Notes: generated by a model not told the origin, from the letters alone. Shown: positions 46,286 to 56,179, counted from the stretch's first letter. The stretch: 64,000 bases of DNA from Mariniflexile fucanivorans (GCF_004341235.1 NZ_SLUP01000002.1:62001-126000); one strand, 5' to 3'. A program made the numbers and translations.

Positions 46286-48364
46286 ATGAAAAACACTTAT
46301 ATCCTGATTATTCTATTCTTTTTTTCTATTTCCATAAAAGCACAGGAAAGTCAAATTTCCATTTTAAAAGATAATTGGAAAAATTACCTACTCGCTGAAG
46401 AAGTAAACCAGGACATGATCCCCTATTTTTATAACCTAAAACCGGACGGAACTTGGAGCGATTTAGATTACACGAATAGGCAACGTGGAAATTGGCCATT
46501 ACGTACCCACCTATTGCGAACCGTAGAAATGGCTAAAGCATATCTAAAAAAGGGAAATCAGAATTATAAAAACGAAAAATTGAAGGTGCATATCCTTCTT
46601 GCCTACAACTGGTGGGTAGATCATGATATTGTGAACCTCAATTGGTGGTATCCTCAAATTGGTGTGCCGCAAAACATAGGCATCATTATGCTGTTAATGC
46701 AAGACGACATAGATGAAGTACAATGGCAAAAGGGCATGACCATTATGAATAGAGTAGTTTTTGGAGACAAAACGGGGCAAAATTTAGTTTGGGTGTCGTC
46801 GAATATCATTTTGCGCAGTATCCTAAAAACGGATACTACTTTGGTTGCCGAAGCTACCGAAAAAATACGGAATGAAATGCAAATGGCAAATAGCGCCGAA
46901 GGTTTACAACCCGATTACTCCTTTCATCAACACGGTAGACAGTTGCAATTTGGTAACTATGGACTTCACTTTCTCGAAGATCAGGTAAAATGGATGTTCA
47001 TACTTAAAGATTCAAAATACGATTATACGCCAGAACAGATTGATTTAATGCGTAATTACTTTGCCCAAGGACAGCGGTGGGTTATTTGGAACGGTGTGTA
47101 CGATATTAACAGCAGTGGGCGCCAGCTCTTTCCAGATGAGCAACACAAAAAATACATGCGTGTACACAAAGCCGCTTCAGAGATGAAAAAAATTGACCCA
47201 AATCATGCCGATCTATACCAATCGATATGTGAAGAAAACGACTTGGTGGGCGTTAAATATTTTCCGTTCTCTGAATTAACGGTTCAGCGTACCAAGCACC
47301 AACTAACAACCATTAGAATGTGTTCTAGCCGAATTAAAGGCTCGGAATCAGGAAATGGTGAAAACCTAAGTAGCTACTACCTTGCCGATGGCGCCATGTA
47401 CACCATGAAAACCGGTAAAGAGTACCTCAATATTTTTCCTTATTGGGATTGGCGTAAAATACCCGGTACCACTGCCGTTCAAGACACCGTAAAGCTTCCA
47501 GAACTTGGATGGGATAGCTATAATATTACAAGCGACTTTGTTGGTGGATTGACCTATGAAGATTGCGCTATTACCAGCATGCAATACATACGCGATGGTG
47601 TTCATGCTAATAAATCTTACTTTTTGTTTCCCGATTTTACAGTCTGTTTAGGGTCGGCAATACATGGGCAAAACAACCAGCATTTACAAACTACCATAGC
47701 ACAATGTTTTAGTACCACCCCTATATATTTAAAAAATGGGAACATATTACAGCCTGAAAATTCAGGAACAAACCAATCGGTTAATGCCCGAAGCTTTTGG
47801 CATCAAGGGTCAGGCTACATCATAAATCAAGGTCTGGATATTGTGCTGAGTTCTGAAAAGAAGACTGCTAACTGGACCAAGGTCATTAGTTGGGTCGATA
47901 AAGAAGAAGACGCAAAAGATGTTTTTACATTGGGCATTGATCATGGTACAAACGTTAAGAACGAAACATATGCGTATGCTGTATTTCCAAACATGAATAA
48001 AACCGACCTTGCGAAAACAGAAAAGCATCTACCCTACCAAATACTTTCCAATACCGAAGCCATACAAGCGGTTCAATTGGATGCGTGTACGTCTATTGTT
48101 TTTCATCGGTCTGATACCTTGAAAATACATGATACGATTGAGCTAAGCTGTAGTGTTCCCGCCATTTTAATGTGTAAAGTAAATCAGGATCAATTAAGTA
48201 TTTCTGTATGCGATCCTACACAAAAATTAAAATCGGGACAAATTATAATTACTAGCAAAGGCAAGTCGGGAAAAACCACATTTATAAAAAACATAACCTT
48301 CCCTGTGGGTATCGATAAAGGAACAGCGGTAAATATGACGCAAAATATTAATACAAATAACTAA
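46286..48364 (+). CDS. Polysaccharide lyase family 8 (chondroitin/hyaluronan lyase-like)
   Basis: 692 residues from ATG 46286, chosen because a signal peptide follows (MKNTYILIILFFFSISIKAQ); the open frame starts 38 codons earlier. The N-terminal alpha/alpha toroid carries YNWWVDHDIVNLNWWYPQIG, the catalytic His-Tyr segment DYSFHQHGRQLQFGNYG and the Arg in SSGRQLFP. The beta-sandwich region contains NGENLSSYYLADG (catalytic Glu) and YWDWRKIPGTT. PL8 enzymes cleave hyaluronate, chondroitin or xanthan by beta-elimination. It stands alone, without SusCD genes, in an accessory region. Confidence 0.92.
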   Translation: MKNTYILIILFFFSISIKAQESQISILKDNWKNYLLAEEVNQDMIPYFYNLKPDGTWSDLDYTNRQRGNWPLRTHLLRTVEMAKAYLKKGNQNYKNEKLKVHILLAYNWWVDHDIVNLNWWYPQIGVPQNIGIIMLLMQDDIDEVQWQKGMTIMNRVVFGDKTGQNLVWVSSNIILRSILKTDTTLVAEATEKIRNEMQMANSAEGLQPDYSFHQHGRQLQFGNYGLHFLEDQVKWMFILKDSKYDYTPEQIDLMRNYFAQGQRWVIWNGVYDINSSGRQLFPDEQHKKYMRVHKAASEMKKIDPNHADLYQSICEENDLVGVKYFPFSELTVQRTKHQLTTIRMCSSRIKGSESGNGENLSSYYLADGAMYTMKTGKEYLNIFPYWDWRKIPGTTAVQDTVKLPELGWDSYNITSDFVGGLTYEDCAITSMQYIRDGVHANKSYFLFPDFTVCLGSAIHGQNNQHLQTTIAQCFSTTPIYLKNGNILQPENSGTNQSVNARSFWHQGSGYIINQGLDIVLSSEKKTANWTKVISWVDKEEDAKDVFTLGIDHGTNVKNETYAYAVFPNMNKTDLAKTEKHLPYQILSNTEAIQAVQLDACTSIVFHRSDTLKIHDTIELSCSVPAILMCKVNQDQLSISVCDPTQKLKSGQIIITSKGKSGKTTFIKNITFPVGIDKGTAVNMTQNINTNN

Positions 48365-48500
48365 TTTTTAGAGGTTTAATTCATTATTCTTGAGGTTGAA
48401 CATGTAAAAAAAACGTGGGTTTTATTCGTTTACGGTTCTGATTATTTTTAAGATGGTGTTTGGATGGACAAAAGTAGAATGAAACCCAAAAAAACAAATG
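48365..48500. repeat. Diverged copy of the 44315-44420 block
   Basis: GGGTTTTATTCGTTTACGGT, then ATTTTTAAGATGGTGTTTGG and TAGAATGAAACCC, parallel the order of GGGTTTTGTTCGTCCACGGT, TTTTTTAGATGGGGGTTTGG and TAGAATTG at 44337-44418. About 100 bp are related. It follows the PL8 gene directly. Confidence 0.5.
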
Positions 48501-48640
48501 GTAATGGTTCATTTACCATTGGTAATTGGTCATTATATTCGTGAGTATATGAAGTGGATATTAAAAATAGTATCTTTTTAAAAGACTATAGATTATTGAT
48601 TGTATCCAGTTGTTGTAAGCAATTTGAACAAAACAGACAT

Positions 48641-49225
48641 ATGAAAACAAATTTTTTTATTTTAATACTAATCTTATTTACAAATTTATCCTTTGGACAA
48701 AAAGTATTGAATAAAGATTACAGATTCTTGAATAAAGAATCAAAAGTAGCAATCATTCCTTTAACTAACGAATTAACAAAGTTTAATGATTCAATTTCTA
48801 ATGATATTTTTAAAGATACATTGTCATTAAAATATCTAAAAGTAGAAGAATTAAGAACTGAATTAAATGAGGAATCGACAGATATTCTAAAAAGAATCGC
48901 GTCAAAAAAATATAAAAAGTCTGACCTAAAGAAATATCCGAATCTGAACACGTTAATAAGTATTTCGGATTTGAAAAACTTAAAAGAAAATTTACAAAAT
49001 GCGGACTTATTATTATTCCCAATCAAGTTCAATATTAATCAATCAATTGGAATGACTTTCGGAAGTGCTACTTTTAGGTTTTATGATTTAAATACAGGCG
49101 ATTTTGTTCATCAATATGAGTCAAGCTTTAATGTGAATACAATTGAAGATGGTTCAAAGCAAATAGTAACAGCATTATTGTTTTTAGAAGAAAAAAATTA
49201 TTTAATAAAACAAAAAAGCGAATAA
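48641..49225 (+). CDS. Secreted hypothetical protein
   Basis: 194 residues from ATG 48641, where a signal peptide starts (MKTNFFILILILFTNLSFGQ); the frame is open 29 codons earlier without that signal. The mature part is charged, with a beta-rich C-terminus (ATFRFYDLNTGDFVHQYESS). I recognise no domain. The next gene encodes a lipoprotein 36 bp downstream, so the two are probably co-expressed. Confidence 0.6.
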   Translation: MKTNFFILILILFTNLSFGQKVLNKDYRFLNKESKVAIIPLTNELTKFNDSISNDIFKDTLSLKYLKVEELRTELNEESTDILKRIASKKYKKSDLKKYPNLNTLISISDLKNLKENLQNADLLLFPIKFNINQSIGMTFGSATFRFYDLNTGDFVHQYESSFNVNTIEDGSKQIVTALLFLEEKNYLIKQKSE

Positions 49226-49261
49226 AAACGGGGTGCAGTCGCATATAATCAATTTGTAAAA

Positions 49262-49826
49262 ATGAGAAACCTATTAAAAATAACATCAATTTTATGTACA
49301 ATTGTTCTCTTGACAAATTGTGCTGCGTTCGGAACAAAAACACTTTATAAAAAAGAAACGAACAGTCTTATAAAACCAAAAACTCTCGGATTTAGTCAAC
49401 TGGAAAGCAAACCAATAATTGACAAAATTGTAATCGGAACTTCAGATATTTATGATCAAATTATGGCTTCCGAACTCAATAAAATGGATATTGAATCTCA
49501 TAACATAGAATACCCAAACTTTGAAAAATGGACTGACCTTGAAAAACAGAAAATATCTGATATATGCGCTTCAAATAAATTGGATGGAATCATTTTCACA
49601 CAACTTATATTCATTAACACAAAATATAGTATGATGCTTATTCCTGTTGGCAAAAGTCAAGACACAGAAGTTGAAATGCAATATTTTGACTCAAATGGAA
49701 ATTTGATATTACATACAAAACATAACACAGCTAAAGGAAATTCATATTTGGATTATCCCGATGCGAAAAAAAACTGTACCTGATGGAATAAAAGGTGCTT
49801 TAAAAAGAATATTTAAAGAAGTTTAA
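49262..49826 (+). CDS. Lipoprotein with a probable 3' frameshift
   Basis: The N-terminus has a lipobox ending LLTNCAAF, giving a lipoprotein of unknown function. The annotated frame stops at 49783 after DYPDAKKNCT. In the neighbouring frame, reading past a run of eight A at about 49766-49773, the sequence continues TVPDGIKGALKRIFKEV to a stop at 49826. That tail looks coding, so the real protein is probably about 187 residues. The shift sits in a homopolymer: sequencing error, true mutation and programmed slippage are all possible. Confidence 0.55.
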
Positions 49827-49989
49827 AAATAAAAAACTGCTTACAACACTGTAAAAAAATTGGTAGTTTTAGCTAAACCAAATTTAGTTGCTTGTTCGCT
49901 TGTATCTGATTTTTCTTATGAAAATCTTCTCTTGCAAAACCACACTATGCTTATATATAAATTGAAAAACTAAACTTAAATTAGATTAA

Positions 49990-50439
49990 ATGGGAATATT
50001 TGGAAAATTATTCGGAAATAATAATAAAAAACCTTTCAGTTCTGAAATGAGATCTGAATATAATTTGATGACCAATATATCATTAATTAACATGGTTAAA
50101 TATGAAAATATATCAAAATACAAACCCATTGAAGACGGCATTTATGAAGATTTGACTGATGATGATGAGGCAAAATTTCGAATGACTATATCATACGAAC
50201 TAGAATCTGATAATACTAACAATCAATATCCTCTTGAAGATATTTTAGATAAATATTTAATACATGTATCTGAATCCTATGAAGCTGAAAATGAACAAGG
50301 AGCAAGTCTATTTATAATTGAATTGAGTGGTTCCTTAGAAAAAATACAAGATGCCAAAGAAATAATTGGAAAAAAAGTTTTTAATAGAGAATTTATAGAT
50401 TCAAACGGACAAGTGAGCGTTAATTTAGTAATAGAATAA
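49990..50439 (+). CDS. Hypothetical small acidic protein
   Basis: 149 residues beginning MGIFGKLFGNNNKKPF, an amphipathic start common in small Bacteroidota orphan proteins. The middle is acidic (IYEDLTDDDEAKFRMTISYE) and the C-terminal half alternates strands and helices (ASLFIIELSGSLEKIQDAKE). No signal peptide and no recognised family. Confidence 0.55.
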   Translation: MGIFGKLFGNNNKKPFSSEMRSEYNLMTNISLINMVKYENISKYKPIEDGIYEDLTDDDEAKFRMTISYELESDNTNNQYPLEDILDKYLIHVSESYEAENEQGASLFIIELSGSLEKIQDAKEIIGKKVFNREFIDSNGQVSVNLVIE

Positions 50440-50592
50440 AACTGTATTTTTTTAGTTGCTTTTTATTGGATTTTGTTTGTTAATAAGTAAATATTAATAC
50501 TTAGTCCAATATGAATCCAATCATGATAACCATGAAATTTCTAGTTCAATTTTAGTATCATGAAGTTGAATTTTTAATACGACAAATTCAAA

Positions 50593-51633
50593 CTAATAGT
50601 CAGCATATTTACGAATCTTAAATATTTCAGATGGTTTGTTTGTATTTATAACTTCAGGTGTAAAATCCCAAACTTCGTCTCCTAAGTCTGTAACTTCAAT
50701 AAAACGTCCTTCAATTCCTGAACAAATTAAGGTATTTCCAGACTCAAGACGTTGTGTTCCTGATATATGATCTGAATAAAAATTGCTTGAATAACTCCAA
50801 ACGACTTTATCTGCTAGTGTTATTTCTAAAATAGCTGATTTGTTCGTTTCGGCATTATTATTATAAACGAGTATGTTTCCATTATCTATAAATGTGGCAT
50901 CATGTTGTCCAGACAAAGCGCCAGAAGCAGTAATACTTTGCGTAATAACTTTACTCGCTTTATTTATTAGGTATAAGGTGTTTTTGCCTCTTGAACTTAT
51001 AAGTATGTTGCCGTCTTTATAATCAACCGAATTAAAATGTAGATAATCTACTTTGTCATTATTTGCTGGAATAATACCCCCATCATCCATAGCACTCCAT
51101 TCCCAAATAGTTGAATTATCAGACTTATCAATTATGATAACAACCTCATTCCAATACTCTGAATTATTATATGTTCTAAGTTCCCAAGTGAGTGCAATAA
51201 TGGTATTAGCATCTATTTCTTTAAAATCATGATGAAATGTGCCCTCGTCACTAGCTTTCTGAATAGACCAAATTACATTACTAGTATCATCGAGCTCTTC
51301 TATAATTCCTGCAACAAGACCACCCGTAGAAAAAGCGCCATTACTAATTTCAGTAGTTTTACCTAATCGTAATAAAGTCTTATTTTCTGAGAGATAACAA
51401 CCTCCAGAAGACGTAAAAGTAGACGACCATGTTTTAACATCTACTCCCAAAGAATCAATAAGATGCGTCGTTTTATCTCCTATATAGGAATATAACACAT
51501 AACCTTCGGTAATATTGGATGTTGACTCCGTATCTGAATCTGTTTCACTACTTCCTACCTCATCTGATGTGCAAGCACAAACTAAAAACAAAATAACAAG
51601 GAATAACGATATATTAAAGCATCTGATTTTCAT
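50593..51633 (-). CDS. Arylsulfotransferase-like lipoprotein
   Basis: 346 residues with a lipobox (FLVCACTSDE). The mature part is a six-bladed beta-propeller-like repeat of ASST (arylsulfotransferase) type: GTFHHDFKEIDANTIIALTW near 130, LHFNSVDYKDGNILISSRGK near 200, GQHDATFIDNGNILVYNN near 245, and SGTQRLESGNTLICSGIEGR near 295. ASST-like proteins include sulfate-transfer enzymes and binding propellers; catalytic His residues are suggestive only. It starts 17 bp after the DUF1566 lipoprotein gene and is driven by the same LytTR-type promoter. Confidence 0.8.
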   Translation of the reverse strand: MKIRCFNISLFLVILFLVCACTSDEVGSSETDSDTESTSNITEGYVLYSYIGDKTTHLIDSLGVDVKTWSSTFTSSGGCYLSENKTLLRLGKTTEISNGAFSTGGLVAGIIEELDDTSNVIWSIQKASDEGTFHHDFKEIDANTIIALTWELRTYNNSEYWNEVVIIIDKSDNSTIWEWSAMDDGGIIPANNDKVDYLHFNSVDYKDGNILISSRGKNTLYLINKASKVITQSITASGALSGQHDATFIDNGNILVYNNNAETNKSAILEITLADKVVWSYSSNFYSDHISGTQRLESGNTLICSGIEGRFIEVTDLGDEVWDFTPEVINTNKPSEIFKIRKYADY

Positions 51634-51650
51634 CTATATTGTTTTAAAAA

Positions 51651-52877
51651 TTAGTTAGCATCTCTTACACATCTCACAAAATTATAAACCTTACGTATAT
51701 CGCCTTGTGGTCCAAATGTATCAGGGAAATCATCTGTACTACCTGCTTTAGGGTCGTTACGTTGTGCACCAGCGCCGTGGACATCTAATAATACACCATT
51801 CATTTCACCTTCAGCTTCTCCAAAACAAAAATAAACAGCATCCGTATAAGGTGAAGGGCCATCTTGTAACGGAGAGCTTGTCCAATAATAACCGTATTGC
51901 CCAGAATTGCCTTTAGAATCTAAAATGGATGTACAAGTAAATAAAGGATCAATAGCAGGAGCATTTGTAGTTTGTGGCGACCTTGTGTAATCTACAATAC
52001 TCTGTAATTCTTTAGCATTTGGCATTCTCCAATCACTATGGCCCGCAAGTGTAAGCGATTCTGCATACCCTAAACCATGTTCCCAATCGTAAGTTTCACC
52101 ATTATCTGCTTGTTGCCACATTAACCCTGTGGCATTATCTATAATTGTTCCATCTCCATTATCTTTAAAATCATTTTCACCATAGGATGTGTTTCCTCGT
52201 ACCATTCTAAAATACATGGTATTTGCTGCTCCTGTTGCTGGTTTATATTTTGGATAGCCTTTCAACCTTCCATCAACAAAATTATATCCAAAAACAGCTT
52301 CGTTTCCGTTCATTATTTGTCCGACGTATTCTGTAATCGACCAGGTTTGTCCATCAATTTCTCGTTCTCCAATAGATTCATCTCCAATAGGTTGGTCGAA
52401 ATAATTGACATCAATAAACATGTCAACCGAATTATCACCAAAACAACGTCCTGTAAAATTAGATAACGAGTACAATTCTTTAATAGTTGGTATTCTCCAA
52501 TCTGTATAACCACCTAAATTGAAAGTTTTTACTAATGTTATAGCATTGGCATAAGACATTTTATTTCCCATATCTTGTTGCCACATTAACCCTGTTACAT
52601 TATCTGTAACCGTGCCATCTCCATTATCTGTATATGAAGGTTGATTACCAGAATAGGTTGCATCTTGACCATAGAAAGCATCTCCAACTCCAGGCTTGGA
52701 TATTATAGCATTGTTACTATAAAAATCTGAAACAGCTGTGTCTACAATAGTGTAAGGAAATTTGGTAGTTATTACTTCTTCTTCATCTTCAGTACTCGTA
52801 CCTGAATCCTTATCACAAGAGAAAAATGCTAAAACAGTTAGTAAGCTTGCTGATAATTTTAAATATTTATAACTCAT
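51651..52877 (-). CDS. DUF1566 (Lcl C-terminal-like) lipoprotein
   Basis: 408 residues with a lipobox (VLAFFSCDKD). Two tandem Lcl/DUF1566 domains are visible, each built around NGDGTVTDNVTGLMWQQDM (near 95) / NGDGTIIDNATGLMWQQADN (near 248), GGYTDWRIPTIKELYSLSNF / AGHSDWRMPNAKELQSIVDY, and a terminal FVRCVRDAN. These domains occur in cell-surface proteins including a collagen-binding protein. It has a paralogue at 53003-54190. An operator for a LytTR regulator lies 76 bp upstream. Confidence 0.88.
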   Translation of the reverse strand: MSYKYLKLSASLLTVLAFFSCDKDSGTSTEDEEEVITTKFPYTIVDTAVSDFYSNNAIISKPGVGDAFYGQDATYSGNQPSYTDNGDGTVTDNVTGLMWQQDMGNKMSYANAITLVKTFNLGGYTDWRIPTIKELYSLSNFTGRCFGDNSVDMFIDVNYFDQPIGDESIGEREIDGQTWSITEYVGQIMNGNEAVFGYNFVDGRLKGYPKYKPATGAANTMYFRMVRGNTSYGENDFKDNGDGTIIDNATGLMWQQADNGETYDWEHGLGYAESLTLAGHSDWRMPNAKELQSIVDYTRSPQTTNAPAIDPLFTCTSILDSKGNSGQYGYYWTSSPLQDGPSPYTDAVYFCFGEAEGEMNGVLLDVHGAGAQRNDPKAGSTDDFPDTFGPQGDIRKVYNFVRCVRDAN

Positions 52878-52952
52878 AATTTATTTTTTTAAATGCTATT
52901 TGTATCAAACATAGTTCAAAGATGCATAATGGTTGGATTTAAGGAAAGAAGT

Positions 52953-52983
52953 ATCCATAGAATCTGTATTATAATCAATGAAA
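52953..52983 (-). promoter_or_regulatory. LytTR-type operator of the DUF1566-ASST operon
   Basis: ATCCATAGAA (52953-52962) and ATCAATGAAA (52974-52983) are two 10-bp repeats 21 bp apart. The same arrangement appears at 54248 and 56180. A -7-like CTTTG (CAAAG at 52917-52921 on the + strand) lies 33 bp downstream in the direction of transcription, exactly as at the other two sites. Confidence 0.8.
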
Positions 52984-53002
52984 TAGTTGATGAAAGGTCT
53001 TG

Positions 53003-54190
53003 TTACAATTTAATAGTACGTACGCTCCTCACATAATTGTAGACATACCGAACATCACCTTGAGGTCCGAAATAGGTAGGATACTGATTTTTATTACCAC
53101 TTTTAGGGTCACTTCTTTGGCATCCTGCGCCATGTACATCCATAAGCTGACCTCTCATTTCCCCTTGTCCTTCACCAAAAGCAATATACACCGCTCCAGA
53201 AGCTGGATTTACACCATCTAAATGCGTTGTACTCGTCCAGAAAAATGGATATTGCCCCGAGTTTCCTTCGGGATCTTTAATTTCTGTAGTAGAAAAGATA
53301 GGGTCTATTGCCGGTGAATTTGTGGTTTGTGGAGACCTAGAATAATCTACGATACTTTGTAATTCTTTAGCATTTGGTAAACGCCAATCTGTATGACCAG
53401 CAAGTTCTAAACTTTCGGAATATGCTAAAGATGCTTCCCAATTACGACTTTTACCATCATCCGCTTTTTGCCACATAAGTCCGGTTGCGTAATCACTTAC
53501 GGTGCCATCACCATTATCTATAAAGTTATTTTTTCCATAGTTTGTATTTCCTCTCACCATTCTAAAATACATGGTGTTTTCTGCTCTGCTCTTTTTGTTG
53601 AATTTTGGATACCCTTTTATACGTCCATCTATAAAATTTACGCCAAAAATAGTAGCATCACCACGCATCGTTAAACCTACATACTCGGTTGATGACCATG
53701 TTTGTGCATCAATTTCTCGTTCTCCAATATTGGTATTTCCTAATGACTGATTAAAATATTTGGTATCTATAAACAGTATATTAGATTTAGCGCCTTTAAC
53801 CTGACCGGTAAACTGAATTAGAGAATACAACTCTTTAATTGTGGGTACTCTCCAGTCTGAATGTCCTCCTAATTTGGATTGTTCTGCTTTAGAAAAGGAT
53901 GCTTCAAAGGTCATTTTTTTACCCATATCTTTTTCCCACATTAATCCCGTTACATTATCGGTAATGGTACCGTCACCATTATCGGTATACGAAGGTTGGT
54001 TTCCAGTATATGTGGCGTCTTGACCATAAAAATCATCTCCAATACTCGGTTTTGAAATTACATAATTATCACTATAAAACTCAGTAACACCAGTATCCAC
54101 CATTGGATATGTTATTTGTGCGACTGCAGAATATCCCATGTATAAGCAGATACTTAACGTTACAAACCCCCTTTTTTTATACATTTTCAT
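53003..54190 (-). CDS. DUF1566 (Lcl C-terminal-like) secreted protein
   Basis: About 395 residues from ATG 54190 (MKMYKKRGFVTLSICLYMGY); a TTG at 54214 lies over the promoter and is unlikely. A signal peptide ends near AVAQ. Two tandem DUF1566 domains match the neighbour almost block for block (NGDGTITDNVTGLMWEKDMG; NGDGTVSDYATGLMWQKADD; GQYPFFWTSTTHLDGVNPAS). Unlike the paralogue it has no lipobox cysteine. Its own LytTR-type promoter lies directly upstream, next to the regulator genes. Confidence 0.88.
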   Translation of the reverse strand: MKMYKKRGFVTLSICLYMGYSAVAQITYPMVDTGVTEFYSDNYVISKPSIGDDFYGQDATYTGNQPSYTDNGDGTITDNVTGLMWEKDMGKKMTFEASFSKAEQSKLGGHSDWRVPTIKELYSLIQFTGQVKGAKSNILFIDTKYFNQSLGNTNIGEREIDAQTWSSTEYVGLTMRGDATIFGVNFIDGRIKGYPKFNKKSRAENTMYFRMVRGNTNYGKNNFIDNGDGTVSDYATGLMWQKADDGKSRNWEASLAYSESLELAGHTDWRLPNAKELQSIVDYSRSPQTTNSPAIDPIFSTTEIKDPEGNSGQYPFFWTSTTHLDGVNPASGAVYIAFGEGQGEMRGQLMDVHGAGCQRSDPKSGNKNQYPTYFGPQGDVRYVYNYVRSVRTIKL

Positions 54191-54247
54191 AATTTTAAAT
54201 TTAACTTGCTTCAAAGGTCTGTATTTATGTGTTAGAAAAAGAATAAA

Positions 54248-54278
54248 ATCAATAGAAGGGCATTTTCTATCAATGAAA
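54248..54278 (-). promoter_or_regulatory. LytTR-type operator of the second DUF1566 gene
   Basis: ATCAATAGAA (54248-54257) and ATCAATGAAA (54269-54278), 21 bp apart, with CAAAGG at 54212-54217 exactly 33 bp downstream on the minus strand. Read on the minus strand the repeats (TTCTATTGAT, TTTCATTGAT) resemble the AlgR/LytTR consensus half-site. Confidence 0.82.
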
Positions 54279-54280
54279 TT

Positions 54281-54997
54281 TTAGTTAAAGAAATTATTAT
54301 TCAAAAAAGTCTTGAAAGCTTCCTGATACGTGTCACTAACTACAATAAACTCTTTTGGACCATAAATAATCCGATTCCGCTCGACGGTAACAATATGATT
54401 CAGGTTAACTATAAAAGAACGGTGTATGCGCATAAAGTACTCCTTGGGTAAAATATCTTCAATATTTTTAAGACGAAGTAATGTTTTTACAGGTTCGCCA
54501 TGCACTAAATTTATAGATACATATTCTTTTTGTGCTTCAAGATATTTAATGTCTTTAAACTGAATTCTAATATGTTGCTGACCCGATTTTATAAATAAAA
54601 AATCATCTTTCTTTTTGACCGTAGTTACAAATTGTCGCTCCTTATTTATAGTTTCTGACGCTTTGTTTGATGCCAATAAAAAGTCTACATATTCAATTGG
54701 CTTCAATAAATAATCTATGGCGTTTACTTTGTAACCTTCTATGGCATATTCACTATACGCAGTGGTAAAAATAATGCGAGGTGGATTTACCAAAGTCTTA
54801 GCCAATTCCAATCCGTTTAAATCGGACATATGAATATCAAGAAACAACAAATCAACCGGGTTTTCATTTAAAAAACTACTAACCCCTAAAGCATTGGTAA
54901 ACTTTCCTTTAAGCCGAAGAAAAGGCGTTTGCTCAATGTAAGACACAATTTGTCTGAGTGCTAAAGGTTCGTCGTCTACAGCTATGCAAGTTATCAT
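54281..54997 (-). CDS. LytTR-type response regulator
   Basis: 238 residues. The receiver domain has the DDEP pocket, phospho-acceptor Asp in LLFLDIHMSDLNGLE (about 54) and Lys in DYLLKPIEYVDF (about 102). The LytTR DNA-binding domain spans about 140-238 (FLFIKSGQQHIRIQFKDIKY; PKEYFMRIHRSFIVNLNHIV). LytTR domains bind paired 9-bp repeats with 21-bp spacing, and three such sites are visible in this locus. Its ATG overlaps the kinase stop by 4 bp. Confidence 0.93.
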   Translation of the reverse strand: MITCIAVDDEPLALRQIVSYIEQTPFLRLKGKFTNALGVSSFLNENPVDLLFLDIHMSDLNGLELAKTLVNPPRIIFTTAYSEYAIEGYKVNAIDYLLKPIEYVDFLLASNKASETINKERQFVTTVKKKDDFLFIKSGQQHIRIQFKDIKYLEAQKEYVSINLVHGEPVKTLLRLKNIEDILPKEYFMRIHRSFIVNLNHIVTVERNRIIYGPKEFIVVSDTYQEAFKTFLNNNFFN

Positions 54998-56103
54998 ATA
55001 GGTATTTTTATAGTTGAATTATATACATTTTCATGCTCTGTGTTTGTAAATACGTAGTTACCATTATACAATAATTTTAAACGCTTCTCTGTATTTTCAA
55101 TACCAATTCCTGATTTTTCAATTGATTTTAATTTGTCGTGTACACTGTTTTGAATCGTAAATTCAAGTTCATTTTCATGAATAAAGAGGTTAATATATAC
55201 AAACGATTTTTGCTCGTAACTTATACCGTATTTAAAGGCATTTTCCAGAATATTAGTAAATAAGAGTGTTGGAATGGAAATATTTGGCGGATTTTCAGGG
55301 AGATTCAATTGAATCTTTACGTCTTCATGAAAACGCAACTTCATAAGTTCCACATAACTCTCTATAAATTTAATTTCTTTGGTTAATGGTATCGGTTTAT
55401 CGCTAGATTCATATAATAAATGTCGCATTAAAACAGACAATTTTCCAATAGAACGTTTGGCTTCTTTGGTGTCAAAATCAACCAGAGCGTGAATATTATT
55501 AAGGGTATTCATTAAAAAATGAGGACTCACCTGGTTGCGTAAAAAGGCCAATTCATTTTTAATGCTTTCTTTTTCAACTTCGGCTTTTTGTTGTTGGGTT
55601 TCTGCCCATTTTACAGAGGTTTTCATGCCTGTATCAAAGCCCACTAATAAAATAGATAATAGAATTAAATTGACATACGGTGGAAAAGTTCCTGCAGGAA
55701 CTTGGCGCCCAAAATCCCCTGGTTGCCCAACTGCTTTATTTGAATTTGGAAATTGAAGTCCTGTATTTCGCTGTGGCGGATTTATATTTTGAGAACCAAT
55801 CGCTTGCCGAATAGAAATAGACCCTAAAACGGTACATCCTATAACCACAATAACAGCTAATATATATATAATTTTCTTGTTCTTAAATAGTAAGTAAGGT
55901 GTTAAAATAAATCTGTTTACACAGAATATAATTAATAATGGTAAGTAATCAATCCAAACGTTAAAAATCACATTCCACCGAATGGTATTGTTATTAATCC
56001 ATTGATAAAATAGCGGTAAAACAAAAAGTAGTGTCCAAAACAGAAGGATAAAAATAGACTCAAAAAATCGAGAGCGTTTTTTATTTAATATTTTTTGATT
56101 CAT
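54994..56103 (-). CDS. LytS-like sensor histidine kinase
   Basis: 369 residues. About four membrane helices occupy residues 14-165, with a loop rich in Asn and Gln between the third and fourth (GSQNINPPQRNTGLQFPNSN). The His_kinase domain has the phospho-acceptor in RNQVSPHFLMNTLNNIHALV (about 197) and an ATPase with FTNILENAFKYGISYEQK and SGIGIENTEKRLKLLY. No extracellular sensor fold is apparent. Kinase and regulator form an operon preceded by a LytTR-type operator, so the system is probably autoregulated. Confidence 0.92.
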   Translation of the reverse strand: MNQKILNKKRSRFFESIFILLFWTLLFVLPLFYQWINNNTIRWNVIFNVWIDYLPLLIIFCVNRFILTPYLLFKNKKIIYILAVIVVIGCTVLGSISIRQAIGSQNINPPQRNTGLQFPNSNKAVGQPGDFGRQVPAGTFPPYVNLILLSILLVGFDTGMKTSVKWAETQQQKAEVEKESIKNELAFLRNQVSPHFLMNTLNNIHALVDFDTKEAKRSIGKLSVLMRHLLYESSDKPIPLTKEIKFIESYVELMKLRFHEDVKIQLNLPENPPNISIPTLLFTNILENAFKYGISYEQKSFVYINLFIHENELEFTIQNSVHDKLKSIEKSGIGIENTEKRLKLLYNGNYVFTNTEHENVYNSTIKIPI

Positions 56104-56179
56104 AGTTAATAGACCTTTTAATGGACGCTAATTAGCAATGAATCAAAGGTGCTATTTCTATTTATAGTATTCAAATAAT

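Noticed and set aside
54191-54214. TTG start for the second DUF1566 gene
   Set aside because: It coincides with the conserved CTTTG promoter element; ATG 54190 gives a proper signal peptide.
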